From: Diphasiastrum complanatum
Taxonomy: Eukaryota; Streptophyta; Lycopodiopsida; Lycopodiales; Lycopodiaceae
Direction: 5' to 3'
NCBI GenBank assembly: GCA_029204225.1
Contig: CM055094.1
Span: 67,726,536 to 67,790,535 of the forward strand
DNA length: 64,000 nucleotides
Notes under the pieces: generated by a model
Told to the model about the DNA's origin: nothing
The model's input: the letters and a program-made list of their open reading frames with translations, nothing else
The model's database searches: none
Part shown: piece after piece, positions 32,111 to 46,400 of the stretch
Layout: each line of letters opens with the position of its first letter
How positions within the stretch are numbered: position 1 is the stretch's first letter
Made by a program: the position numbers and the translations under genes

Positions 32111-34322
32111 TCAGAAAAAAAATCAACACTTATAGAGGAGCTTCATGCTTTGAGTAGCCTTAATGAGCACAATAAATAGGGATAAAGGCATGCACCGTTT
32201 TGCATCCCATGTGGCCCCATAGCAAGTTGGCATCTAAAATTTCATGGGTGGGGGATACAGAGGAGTGGCCATTCCATATTGACATGCATTTGATTTTCAT
32301 ATCAAGTGAACATCAGTACAATTGTTAGCAATCATTGCATCTTACCAATAGGGTTAGGCAGAAAGATTCAATCACTATCTTGACCAACTTGTTGAAGATC
32401 AAGTAACCCAAAATCAAAGGCAAGTAGAAGGCTCAAAGAGAGATCTATGATGGGGCAAAACTTTATTTGCAAGACTAATCTTGGAGAGCAGACGAGCTTT
32501 TTTAGAGAGGATTGTAACATATTTAACAGTAAGGTATACCACTCATTTACATTATAGTTATGTAGAGGTCGCATACTCTTGCTTTTAATCATGTGTGAGC
32601 TATAGGTATGCAATATTATTGCTGAATGTTAATCGATGCATTCTAGAAACAATTTTTTCTCAAGGCCATATTTGTTTGTGCACATGTTGTTACTATTTCT
32701 GATCGTTTGCTGTTGAGGGATTGTCTGATTGGAAATTCGTGTCCCAATTACCACATAATATCTTTGATATTTCTGATTATTTGCTTGAGCAATTGTCCGG
32801 ACAATCAGAAATTAAAATGTCCCATTTATCAAGGAATATGATACAAGTACTTGCTTTCGGTATTTGTCCAATTAAAATTTGGTATGTCCTTTGTCCTTCT
32901 GTGTTTTCATTCGAAGTGGGTGAACATAACCATATGTGCTATTTTTGGCCAGAGCTCGTGGGGGGGGAAGGGCCTTGGAATGATCCATGCAGGTAATTTT
33001 AGGACTCCCACCCGTGCCAAAACTGTCCCACAAGAAAGCATGGTTGAAGGCACAGGTTGAACAACCATGGGAGGACTAGTGTGCCCTAAGTCACCAGACC
33101 TACTCTAGCTTACAATGCTAACTCGACTCATCCGAGTGAAAGCTACCCTAGTTATCACGAGAATGTCATAGCCAGAGCTAGAGGGATGGCTTGGGAACTC
33201 AGGGGCCTACCCAAAATTAACTACAGTGTGTAAGATAGCCTTGTTGAGCAAGTCTAGAATTTATACTGAATTGGCAGAATGGACATCCATTTTGATAGTT
33301 GTCAACATCTGCATATATAACATCCACAATTGCACTAAGAGGATAATAAAAAGACAGGTCTAAAATTACACCTTAACCACAGAACAATTCAGCTTTTGTA
33401 CTGTAAAGAAGATGTTTTTACTCATTTATTGGGAAAACATTCGTGGAAGAGAAACAGTTCAACATGAGTAACAAGCTAATTACTACCAAAACCCTTACAG
33501 AAATAAAGGTTTTGAAATGTCGTCTACATGAAAGCATTTAATTGATGGGAAAACTCCTTCAAATTTTCAAGAAACTATGAAGAAAAGATATCTCTGGGAT
33601 TATGAACGCACGTCAACTACACTCGTGCTAATAAGATATGTAAAATTGCCTTGTTTAACTACAAATTGCTGATTATCCTGATAGTCATCTCGCATAGAGA
33701 GCCTTTTCAGACATTCCTTACTAAAAAGGCTACAGAGCTTGTTGAAAGTCCTCATCAGACGATATTGCATGGTAAATCAAGCATACACAACCGACCACAC
33801 TGGATGAAAGCATATATGTGCTGCAATAAGAATTTTGTCAGTAAGGATGGTATATTCCTCAAATTTTCATTCAAAGTACCAATAAAAGTTGAAAGTGTTG
33901 AAACGAAATGTAGTCACATGGATTTCATAGCTATGAATTTGGAATCAAGTTTTGTCTACATTTCCTGGTAAAGAGATTTGCTGTCCATCAATGTGCTGGC
34001 TACTGATTGCCACTTTCCTTCTTTTTTCTTTTAACACTCAGGCTCCTGGGTTATTCCAAAGCTGATCCACAAACTGGTTCTATCCAGCAGTGATGCATGC
34101 ACTGTTCACTGAGAGCAATCTTTGTTTCCTTTTACAAAGTTTAGCAACATGGAAAAAGTTGCCAAATAATATGCTACCAGAGGAAATCTTGAGGCTCCCA
34201 GGGATGGAATTGGACACAAGAATGTTGCATCAGGCATCTAGACCAAACTGTAAGACACAAGAGATAAGGACATCGGTAAGTTAAAAAAAAGGACTAGCAA
34301 AATGTTTAATGCCAATGTGCAA
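32111..34322. other. Region 3' of MAU2, no gene seen
   Basis: Neither strand gave a recognisable coding match. Any 3' untranslated region and polyadenylation site of the minus-strand MAU2 gene should fall in the right-hand part. A G8 run occurs near 32961. Possible extra 3' exons of MAU2 were looked for and not established. Confidence 0.5.
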
Positions 34323-34486
34323 TCAATCATACGTTGAGGACTTCGTTTCAAGTACCCTTAGCAAGGTCAGATGATGGTTGGATTTATGAGCAGTGTCAAT
34401 AAGCTTTCTGAGCTCTTCTCCCTTTCTGGTCTCATATTGTGAATTTTCCACTTCCTTGGATGTCTCTCCAACCTCATGATACAATG
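34323..34486 (-). CDS. SCC4: MAU2/SCC4 exon 12 (provisional last exon)
   Basis: Acceptor TTGCACAG joins in phase and reads A-L-Y-H-E-V-G-E, then E-V-E-N-S-Q-Y and E-L-R-K-L-I-D-T-A-H-K. The frame reaches TGA at 34323. A GTATGA at 34332 could be a donor to a further exon carrying the basic tail present in angiosperm proteins; no such exon was identified. Confidence 0.8.
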
Positions 34487-37400
34487 CTGTGCAAACAAAA
34501 TGTAAATAATTAGAGGTTTGGAAAACTACACCCAGTACGTTGGTAGCACCAATATGACCTATTATGAACATGCACATATGTTCCAACTTCCTAGAATCTA
34601 TGACAACTGTAAATTATTTGATGGCACAACTAATGCACTTACTTTAACCTCTCAGCAAAATGGTGGGCCTATGAAGTAGCAATGACAAGAGTATAAACCA
34701 CAATAATAAGAGTATAAACTACTTGATTTGTAGCTCCAACATAATAAAATTGCATGCACAATTCAAGAATTCGTAGAGACTTCAATAATTTAACTGATGG
34801 CATAACTTGCAACAGAAATATATGAGGCACATCATGCACATAACAAAATTGCATATAAACCAGACCATTGATTTGAAAAAGTATTAAGTGGCTAAAACAT
34901 TCAGTCATGGGATAATGTAGTGGCTTAATTGTGGGTGATCTCAATAATTGTCGACAATATGTCCTAGTAAAGTGATCACACCTCTACTGAGAGCCTTTTA
35001 AAATTGGGAAAGTCAATCTTGACTTTCAAATACTGCTCACGAATGATGATAGTTGGTGCCAACTAAAATAATCATATACACATGTCACACGATATAGAAT
35101 GAGCAGTCCATGCCATGTCTGAGATAATTTCATTGATGTTATTTTCATTCTTTGGCAATTACTAACTAAACTCTTATCCAACTATCTCGCGCCCATTCAG
35201 ATTACATGTATCTATGATTGATATTGCACCCTACGGGCTTATAACACCAAATCAGCAATTGCTTTTTGCTAAAAACAAGAAGCCTACAACAAAACCAGTA
35301 AAATAAGACCCTTACTCACTTCGACAAATTACCCATTCCTAGACCAAATCAAATACTATTCAAACACTCGAATTGCCAATTCAAATCGGATCATGATCTT
35401 TGGCAATGCATCCTTTGGAATCAATCTACTAGCCAAATTGAATACCATTTGCAGTGCCTCAGTGCCTCGGTTTTCTTTTAGGGCGACTGGGTATGTGTCC
35501 TCGTACATTGTGGATCCACCTTCTGGATCCTATTATTTCCAACAGCCAGGCTACAAGAGCATTTTGGAGTCAGCAATTGACCCTTCTTAAACTATTTCCT
35601 TCAACACTTGATGCATTGATGGTTCATAATCAGTAATCCACTTGTTGGATCATCCATATAGTAGTGATTGGCAAACAAAGCATTTCCTGTAGGTACGCTT
35701 CGACAGCCTCTTGCATCAACAATCCACTCCCTTATTATTGTTCATGCAAACAAGTAGGTACAAAACTTAGTGATTGCCATCTGATAGCAATCCGAGCTTG
35801 ATCACCAAAAATTTTCTTCCAAGATCTACTCTTCGGTAACGGGCTACTTAACAGGTATCTTGCGCACTTCTGAGCCATATATGCCTCCTGTGGGGGTAGG
35901 CTATTACCACCCAGTTCATTTATGAGCAGATCTGAGACACCATAGAGGACGTTGGCCTTGCCAACGTTGTGCAGATGGTCACAGACAATTCATCAAATTG
36001 CATTGAGATGGGGAAATTCATGACTGCAGTGTACTCCCACATCGTCTGACTGCTTGTGCGGCACACTCCTTAGACTTCATGTTCCAGGAGATAGCTCATT
36101 TTACAAAGAGCGAAACATTATAAAATCACGCTCTCGTCCCCAAGAAGCTGAACAATGCATTTAAATTTTCTACCTCCTAGTGTAAGAGAAGATCTTATCC
36201 CTGTAGAATGTGTTGCCCATTCTCCTTTGCTGGGTTCTAGCTCCTAGTGTAGAGAGGATCTTATTCCTGTAGAATGTGGTGACCATTCTCCTTTGCCCAG
36301 CAAAGTGCTCTAATACCAAGCTATTGGCAAATAAGCACAAAAAGACTTGTATAGCTAGAATCATATGCACATAAGATGATGTAATTAAATGACAAAGATA
36401 GTAGACTGATATCCAACCAAGACCACACAAGTTAATACTCAATGAAAACCGATGTATGCTAGCTAAGAGGCTCATTTAAAGTGCTCCATCTCAAGTAACC
36501 TAAGTCTCAACAATAAACCAAGCTGTATTACACCCATCTGGGGTATTTGCAATGTGGACATCAGCTGGCCTCCAACATAGGGCTAGAGGCCTGGTCATAA
36601 CATCAAAATATGAAAGATAGATGGTGTGTCCCAAGGAGGCATAAGGTCTAGCTATCAATTAATCATCTGTAATAACATGCTCTTAAATACTAATAGAGGG
36701 ACCAAATGTTAATAAATGTTGTACAGAGATAACATGGGAATCTAGGTCCAGGAGACATTGTGTGTAATTTAGTTCATGATGGCCGGTTGTCAAAATCTAT
36801 ACCAGAGATTATCGAGGCTCTCCATTATTTTCAACCTACACTGCATTCACCCAGAAAGTAGAAATTTAACACAGATTTGGCCATGAACTTATTGAGCATG
36901 ATCTCATGTGTAGTAGTGATTCGTGAATAATGTCAGTAAAACTCTTACAATTCACAAAACGATCAAGTTCGTTTTGCTCATAAGCTGCTGTTTTTACTAC
37001 ATGCAATGAAACTAAAAAAGAAAAAGTGTCTAGTAGAAAGTGTGAAAAAAACTGAACAGCAGAACCTGTAAGTTCTGAGAGCACACGAATCTGTGAGGGT
37101 ATGTCGTGAAGAGCTTTTGATAAAGTCAAAGAGGACTTTAAAATCTCACGAGCCTGCCCAAAGTCATGCATTGCAAGAGCCAAACTGCCGAGTACTGTCA
37201 GATACTGAGAAACCAGCTGATGATTCCCCAACTGCTTGTGAGTCAATCGCAAACCGCTTGCTAAATGTGTCCTGTATTAGAACCCATAACGAGATATTGG
37301 CCCCAGAGTCTCATAATGTGTATGTACTCAACAACCAGGATGATTTGCATAATGTTTGCAGCCAATGGATTAAATACAAACAACCTGGATGAGACTTCAT

Positions 37401-40400
37401 GAGAATAAAATGCACATATGCTCATTACTTAACCCCTAAACATGGATACTATCACCTTCTAAGCTACCATGACACACCAGATTGCTTTGGTTTGACTTCA
37501 CTTAATAAGGTTATTATCAGGAATCTACTATTTTTTCTTTTTAGCAGCATCGGTATTCTTGTGACCATGAGAGGGACACATTGGCCAAAAAGACATCTCA
37601 TAACCCAATATATAACTAGAAACACGCTTTCTGTTCAAATAAGAAAACAGAAGAAATTGCAAGCTGTTTTAGATGAAGAGGTGCATAGAGCTTTAAATAC
37701 AGAAACTACCAGAAGAAACTGCAAGCTTCAGGCAGTGTTTGTGACGGATGATTAGGGTTTAGGGTTTAGGGTTTAGGGCCTTCACAAGTCAATTGGACAG
37801 TACAAATCCATGAGACGATTTTAGAACTAAAAGCAGCAAATTTGCATGCACAAACCGTGCTTCTTGTAGATTATGTTGCTTCATCTGCAACAGCCCTGAT
37901 GCAAAGAGCACTACTGTCTTCTCACGTACCCCTATAGAATCCCTCTCTCTGTAGATTGGACCTATCAAATCTAAAGCCTGCAGCAATGAGAGTATTTTCA
38001 GTGTTTTCGCAACCTGCGACATTCCATAGAAGTGGGAGCTTATATGAATTGTTTGCGAAGTTGCAATAGGGCACAAGAATTAGGACGTCCATTTCATGAA
38101 CATGTAACTCAAAGAGATTTTCAGGCTACATAAGCCTAAGAAAGACTATCAATGAATAACTGGTTCACATCAAGCCTTTGAAAGTATTTCAGATGCCAAA
38201 CTTGAATTTAAGACGCAATCCATATGTTACAAAGAGTCAGGAGGACCTGTGATGCAGAATCTGCATCACCCAAGCAAATGAAGGAAATGCCAGCATAAAC
38301 TTGGCACATTGATCGAAATCCATTGTTTTCCGTAATCTGCAAAACACCCAGTCAATTCTTTCAATGGGATTCATGAAAGCCCTTGGGCATAACACATTAT
38401 TGTGGATATGCTGGAAAACGTTTTTCTGAATGACCCTAGAGTTGAACATCACACTGAATGCAGAAGGCTACAAAACATTATCTCAACCTTTGCAGCTTGC
38501 AAGAAATGCAATGCAGCCTCCTGAAAACAACCAACTGCATGTGCGTAATGACCCAGAAGCATTCGAATCGTGCCTTCGCAGCCTTGCAGAATCATTGGAA
38601 ATCGTAAAAACAGATCAGTCACTTGTAACAGGGACTGCAAAGGTTCATCCAAGTATGTCGATCAGGAAATTAGGACCTGCAGATGAAAGAAGAAATCCAA
38701 GCAGGCACCTGATTTATGAAAACTAGAGCTGTCAGTTTAAAGCACCGACGGATGTTTTACGACGGAAGTTGTCAGTGGTCACAACTTTCAGTTCTGCGAG
38801 GCTTGTTTGCAAATGTGCAGCATATCTGCACAGGAAACTGCTACAAACAATGGCTTGAAAGAAAAGTGCCTCCTTTTGTGGACTATGGTTCAAGATAAAG
38901 CATTCCCAAGTTCTGTTGCTGGCATTGTGAGATTCTACAAATATGCAAACAACTTACAGTTTGTAGAGGTCACTTTTTGTATCTTATATGGTCACATGCA
39001 CCAGACTAGAACCAGATTCGGGTTCTTGATGTGAAGAAGAGAGCTTCAATGAAAAGGCCACATTTAGTGAACTGACTGAAATTGGGTGGGATACATTGAT
39101 TGATCATATAATGGTTTACAACAATGGCCACTTACAAAGGGATTTGCTTGTTACTTGAAGAAGGGTAATGTCATTGCTTATCATGCAGCCTGGTGAATTT
39201 ATTGTGCATACGCGGAATGGCCCTTCTTTGGAATTGGACTATTGGCCGCTTTCATTTTAAGTAAAATTCATGACATATACTTCAATAGCAAAACTTGAAG
39301 TTCAAGCAAAAAAATAACACAAACCAGGACACTCTCTAGAGAAAGAAGGCTTCATAATGATAATAACGGTTCCCAAATCAGGCATTGCCTCCTGACGTTC
39401 CTTGTAAGCATAGCTTGAACATTCAGGGGAACTGAACACCTCATGAGACCAATTCATAATAATTGCATATATTCACTACAAAATATGCTATCCTCCTGTA
39501 GCTATTGACTGGAGGCAAGATCGTTTGATATTGTCCTTGAAAATGTAAAAAAAGAATCACAAAACAGGCATCTTGATACATTGTAGCTTAAGCCCCTGAA
39601 TGGTATATTTGTGACAGGGATTGCAAAATCATATACTTGCACATTCAAAAGTTAAGATAAATTTTGTTGAAAAATCTACTTTCCTTGCACTAGAGGAGGG
39701 TTTCCAGCAATGAGAGTGAATGAACACAGGTTAAAGATCAGAAGGCTAATCACAATCCCCAGTTACGAGAAATTCTTTCTAATAAAGAGCGCACAAACAT
39801 TATTGTAAGACCAAACATATCCTTTTAATTGAGGCATAGGAAGTGAATAAGTAGACTGGACAGAAAAGGTTTTGCTTCATCTAAGGTTCCACCATCAGTA
39901 TGGAATATGGCACACCTCTTGAGCGTCTAAAAATTCTGTTCGTGTGAGATCGATGATAATCTTATTCTCGAGTAGTTGTGCCAGTAGTATAAGGTAAACC
40001 CCTGCCATCCAGATTGCCCAATGCTGCAGATTTCCCTCTGTGAGAACATTTCATTGACAACTCTATTAGGACCAGTGGTGATGTCAGACGCATATAAACA
40101 AATAACTGATACTTTCGATTCTTGTGTTTGGAAATGCCACATCCTGCAGTTATCATGCTTACTAGAATGCAAAAAAATTCTTTTGATGCTTCATAAATCA
40201 CATTCATCTAGTACTGTCAACAAACGTACATAATTGATTCGCCAGAATCTGATTGGCTGACCATAAAGAAGTTGGAACTTTCACTCTGATTCTCACTTTA
40301 AAATAGCGATGACTAACATAGCTTCATGGTTTTAGGACATTGCCTTCGAAATTAAGGCCAAACCATTGTGGCCAAATGGTTGTTATGTTTCTTGAGATGA

Positions 40401-43400
40401 AATAGTGATGCAAATGTGTATGGATCCGTCCATTGTCGGGATGCGATGTTAGTAACGTATGATCTTGATGATCTTCGAATCCCATCAGAAGAATGTTTTA
40501 ACCTTTGAGGGACCTAAGATGGGGTGTCTTGGCGAATGGGAAATTCTACTAACTTTATTGGCCTTAGTTGGGTATGTGCAAGGCAAGGAAGCTATTCGGA
40601 AGAACTCCAAGATGGCCTAAAAGATGGTGTAGACTATGGACTCCTATAATGGATGATGAACTAGCCCTCCATAAAAAAAGGCAGTTCCCCTGTCGGAGTT
40701 GGTCATGTATGAACTGCTCCACGACCTGGTTTAATTTGTCGGAAGTTGTCGGAAGTGCACCGCTCTAGAGACATGTGGGTGGGATGCAGATAGAGTGAAC
40801 TCGTATTCATGTAGTGCACAATGCACCCCATAAGTTACCCAGATAAGAGGTCCCTCTGTTAGCAAATGAACGAGCCAGATTAATCAACAAAAGGTCTCAA
40901 TTGGGGGTACTTTCTATTTGAGTTCTTTGACACTACATTTTTGTTATGTTATTCTTAGAAGTTATGAGCAATGGAACTGACACTCAAAATACAAGATGAG
41001 CTATCAAAAATATGACCGTAAAGATTGACGAGTAGAAAACAGGAAGATGGCACATGAGCAACCATTGTTATTGTTTCCAAGTAATTACTTACCTCTTCTT
41101 TGTTGGAGATATGATCTTCACAACCAGTATTGACTACACATGATCTCATCACAGTTGTTGCTTCGTTAATAATCAGGCTATTACCGCTCAATGGTTAGCC
41201 GCTAATCATTGATTACATTGTTCTATGTCATCTTAGTCATTTAGTGTACTCGCAGTTTACTGAACATAGAATGTACTCAATCTCAATTAAATACTGAAAG
41301 GGTGCAAGAGCTATCTGATGTGATGAAATGTGGACCAATCATTCCAAGTGTAAAATATCTTTGGTACTACTAGATTGGAGACACTACTGGTTAGTTCATC
41401 TCCCTCATTGTAACATTGTGCAATTTCTCTAATGCAAGCATTGCGTGTTCTCTCTCCATCTATCTCCATGGCTTGAATAAATGTGGTGTACTTTGATCTT
41501 CAATATGGTATCAGAACTGATGATGATCAACTCCACAACCATAGCCATAAAGAATCGTGATTCGAATCTCTTTGTACTGTTTTGAAAGAATCCGCATTTG
41601 CGTACAAAATTTGAAAATCTTATTCCCAAATGTCACTGGGATGATCACCATGAGGAGGGTTGCTTAAACTTTGTGTAAATAAAGGTTACTAAGTAATTTA
41701 CAAGTGAATGAAAACGTCATACATTGGTATATCTACTCAACATTGCATGGTAATTTACATGAGAATACCACGAGAGAAATTTGGTTTTGAGAAAATATGT
41801 TATAAGCATAGATACCTGTTCGTAAGGTTTTTCCTTTAAAATGGGTACGGAACCTTTCCTTAAAAGTGTGTGTTTCTTTCTTAAAGGAACGGTTCCTAAA
41901 AAAAATTCAATAATTATTATTAGAGATGTTTGGCATATCATCTACTACATTTGTTGAGATACAAATCATTCTTCTGTTATCAAAATCATTCCATAGTTCT
42001 GCTAATTTTATAGAGAGCTCCCAATAAACTTTGAGATTATCGTTCCTTAGGTACCTTAGGAACTTATGAACTTGGAAACAAGAAAAACGAACAAAAACCC
42101 TTTATTTAAGCATGAACTTAGGAACTTAGAAACAAAAATAGGAAGCTGGGTACTTAGGAACAAGAACAAGAACAGGAATCCTTTGTTTAGGCACAAACTT
42201 AGGACTTCAAGAACTTAGTAACAAGGACGCAAACCCCTTTTTTCTTAAACAAAAAGCCCTTTTTTAAGACTCTCAAAAACCATTCTTTAATCGTTTTTGT
42301 GAACAGCTTTTCATCTCCTATAGAGTTAGGCTGAAATAGGATTTGATATTAGTAAGATTTGTGTATAGGTTCTATTCCAAGAAATATTATTATTATCATA
42401 ATTTGTGCCAATCAATGTAATATCATGCTAGGCTATGACATGACCAAGCACTACATTGTGCATGACCATGACTTGGCAATTCGCAACATTAAGACAGATG
42501 CCATGCAAGCAATATCACATGAGCACTTTTTCAATATATTATAAATGTCTTTTCAATTGGTGCGCATAAAATACTTTCATAAATTTCTGCAAGAAACCAA
42601 TGAAGGCATAACTCATGACCCTTTGGAAGGTGTTGGGGTGCATTGCACAATTCAAACGACCTCAATATGTAAGCATATGTACCCCATTTTGTGGTGAATG
42701 TTGCTTTTTATAATCTAGAGAAAGTTAAAATTTAGAAAAAACAAAGTTTACCTAAGGAAATATGACTTGACGCCACTATAGCTACAGCTAAAAAGGGAAA
42801 ATAATTTAAGTAGAGTAGAAAAGGCAAGATGAAGCCAAAGGAGAGAGGAAAACGTTCATGTTCCAAAAACACTTTGGAGTACTTCGTATAAGGATCATGT
42901 AAAGACAGTCAGAAGCGATGGAGAAAAAGTAAAAGAAACATAGAAGCTGATAGCAGTTGCAGTTATATTGTGGTTTTGTGCAGCCATAAGGATCATGTGC
43001 ATTGTGGCATGAACTAAAAGACATCTTAGATAACATGATGTTCAAGGATAAGTTCGTTATTTACAGGGAAAACAGTCTGCAGATACTACCACGTCAAAAG
43101 ATAGAGAAAATAGCATCACCTTTGATATCTTTTGTGATTCCAAGGATCGAAAGCTCATCTACAAAACACAAGACAAATTGAATCAAGTTAAGCAATGCAG
43201 AAAGGATCAAGATTGTTACAAGGTTAAGTGATAAAATTATATAGCATAAGCAATAAAAACTACAAAAGTCCATTGTATATTCCACTAGAAAGCCATTCTG
43301 CAAAGTTAGGTTTACATCCACAAGAAAGTTAATCGGACCTGTACAGTAGACAACCTCTATGGCAGTTTTAAGTTAAAAAGTTGCTCATCTGAAGGATTTT

Positions 43401-46400
43401 ATACAGAGTTGAGGAAATAACATACGGTCCAAAGGTTGTTGGATCTTCTTCAGTACTATTACAATTACAAAGTTACTTGGCCTATATACCCTCTTTTACT
43501 AACTTATGAGGCTCTCTAGTCCACCCATATCAGTATCATGTAAAACAAAAGATTTGAAAGGAAATAGATGTATAGGTGTAGACACAAGACAAGGGAATCA
43601 TGTTATTCAGTTCTGCCACACTATGCAATCAATCAGGAAAGTAGAAATATAATGATGTGTAGTATAGTCATGTGTGAAGAACGAGCAAATTTCCTGCATT
43701 TGTGCCAAAACATGCTGCAGGATTTTATGAAACAAAGAGTGTAGCTAGATTTTGAAGCACATCAGCAAATGTCATGTACTATGTGTTGGGCTCAGTTGAA
43801 TGACAATCTATTTAAAAGCTCACATTAACTAAAACACCTCGAAAGCTAAAAACAACCAAAACTTGCTACGGAAGTTAACAGCACTTGCGTACTTCTTTGT
43901 AGATCGCTGTGACTTTACTTCAATAATCTACTGCTCAGATGATGGTAACACAATCAAGCTTAACTCTCACCTTCCTTTGTAACAACAGAGTCATCCTCGT
44001 AACTACTACTTAACTACCTCAAGAAGCTAGCTAAAAAATGGCAGCACTTACTCCTCTCTTGCACATTGAAATGCCAGATTGCTCCAAAATATTCTCAGCC
44101 CTCCCTTCAATGACTGTCCACCATATTTGTATGTATACTGCTGAGGCAACATGGGGTCTCTCTTCCTTAAAACTTCCATACCATTTTGCTATTAAGACTT
44201 ATTTATTGATGATGATCGCCTTTGAGTAAGATGAATTTGATAAAAATTAATTCTCCACTCTAAGCTCTCATTTTATCAGCAGAAAATTAAGCTTTTTCTG
44301 CCATTCATTGCTTAACGTCCTGTGTCCTGCTGAGTATTCTCAGAAAACACTATTTTGGCAGCTGTCCACATCTGACAAGAACTGGAAACTCTACATAGTG
44401 ATGGCATATGCTGCACCTTAGGACCATCAAGGTCTCATACCTTTTCACTGCTGATACAATTGACCTAGAGACATCAGCCTAAGCCTTCTAAACATGATCT
44501 TCTTGCTGTCTCTAGTTGGTAGAAGATCACTTCTTAGACACAATAACCCCTTCTATAGGTATTTCATGGCAGCATTTCAGTCCTGAAAAGGATACTAACA
44601 ATAGGAAATTGATTTTTGACCAAATCTGGTAACTCTTGCAGCATCATTGACAGCCATAAAGTCCATAGACCTTAAACCTTTCGGCTATATTCGTACTGAC
44701 AGTGTATGGCCAGACATAGAGCCCGGTCTATATGTGCCTGCATGTGCAACTATGGCATACAAGGATGTAATTGCCTGTTCTTGGAACTACAGTGTGCAAA
44801 CTTGCAAAGAATGACAAGGGTACTTTATTGAACATGTGAAAAGCAGAAATGGCATCAACTTTCATTGCATATTGGTTTTGATAGCATAAGAGAACATGCT
44901 TAAAAGTTATAGCATTTCATCAATAATGACACTTCCAGGAAAGATATACAAGAAAAGATCTCGAGGCCAGCAAATCCTGGAGGCTGGTGGATATAGTAAA
45001 ATCTTCAGACATAAGCTTAGTAAAGAGGAAGTTATCATAACTATCTACTTCTGAATGGGGACAGCACCTACCTTGCATGCCCCTCCAAACACAAATCAGT
45101 GACTTAAGTTTAAGAATTCTCCACTCTGATAATCGGTACATGTTTTCACCACATTCAAGACTGCTCTCTACAACGCTTATAGCAACTGTAATCTACAGCC
45201 TGAATCAAATTATCACTTTTTAAAGCCATAAGGAAAGAGATATACTACCTCTGAGTGCACAATCTGACCATCCACTTTATCACTTTTCAGCATCGTCATT
45301 TGCACTACTGAGTACTTTGAACATGAAACAATCAAAGGAGAGACTGACATCTCAGGAATTATTTTCCAGTGATCACTTATAATGTCCCCAGTGAAGATTG
45401 TTACCTTCTCCCCAATGTAGTAGTTTATCATTTGCCTGATCTTGTATTAACCATTTTTGGCAATCAAGCTTATTGGTTTTTGAACAGTATCATTTTCAAA
45501 TCCTGTATTACCTTTGCCAATAATGATAGACCACTGCACCATAGTAGTCATATTCAACAAATCCAAGACACTACAGACATATAGTCTGATATTTGGGCCT
45601 TAATTGGACCATACGACATTATAACTCGTGGAATGCCACAACAGCACACATTTATTTTCTGCTAGTAAAAGAAGTAAAGATTTCAAGATTTTATTTCTTT
45701 AAAATCAAGTTCAAGCACTCAGTTTATAAGTTGGGAGGACAAAAATAGGCCTAGTTCAATGCACCACCAGGGCTCTCGACCACGATTGCAAGATTAGGAG
45801 CTATTTTGAGAGAGATCATTCCAAGAGCTATCCTCCAAGCTTGATACCTCCATCCCATGCCAATACATTTGTGTCCCATACCACAGGTGCTCTCTCGAGG
45901 CATAGCAAATCAACTCTCAGACCTACACCAAAGCTCTCAATCCTCTTGGAAGTACTCCAAAAATTATCCCTCTCTAGGCTTAAAATACTTATATATTACC
46001 ATTCTAGGCACATGCTCTTAAAGGTAGATGACCTAATGTCCCATCCTTGCTAACGTGGGCATTGAACCGAAAGTGAGGGCCAACCCAACAGTATTTCCTC
46101 TTTCTAACCCTACTACTTAGATTCTACTGCCAGTCGTACATACTGAGAATAATAGGGTTTTCACTTCTTTGTGCTATCAAAGATAAGGTACGATTGACTA
46201 TTTCTTTGGGTTCATCTGATAGCAAACACCTGGTCTGCTAAGCTTAAGACATTTAAGACATCTAGAGATGTATTTAAAGAGCTACAGAAGAAGATCCAGC
46301 TAGCAGTCTATATTTGGACTTGTCGACAAGATACTTTGATTAAAAATCCTCCGAGACTATTCGATAGGGTAACTTTTCAATCTATGATGCTATGATTAAT

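Noticed and set aside
38716-38830. Possible extra MAU2 exon reading Y-A-A-H-L-Q-T-S-L-A-E-L after a CTGTGCAG acceptor
   Set aside because: Exons 7 and 8 join directly in phase and cover the conserved alignment without a gap, so no exon is needed here.
40568-40768. Plus-strand 66-residue open frame in MAU2 intron 6
   Set aside because: No recognisable motif, short, and inside an intron. Probably chance.
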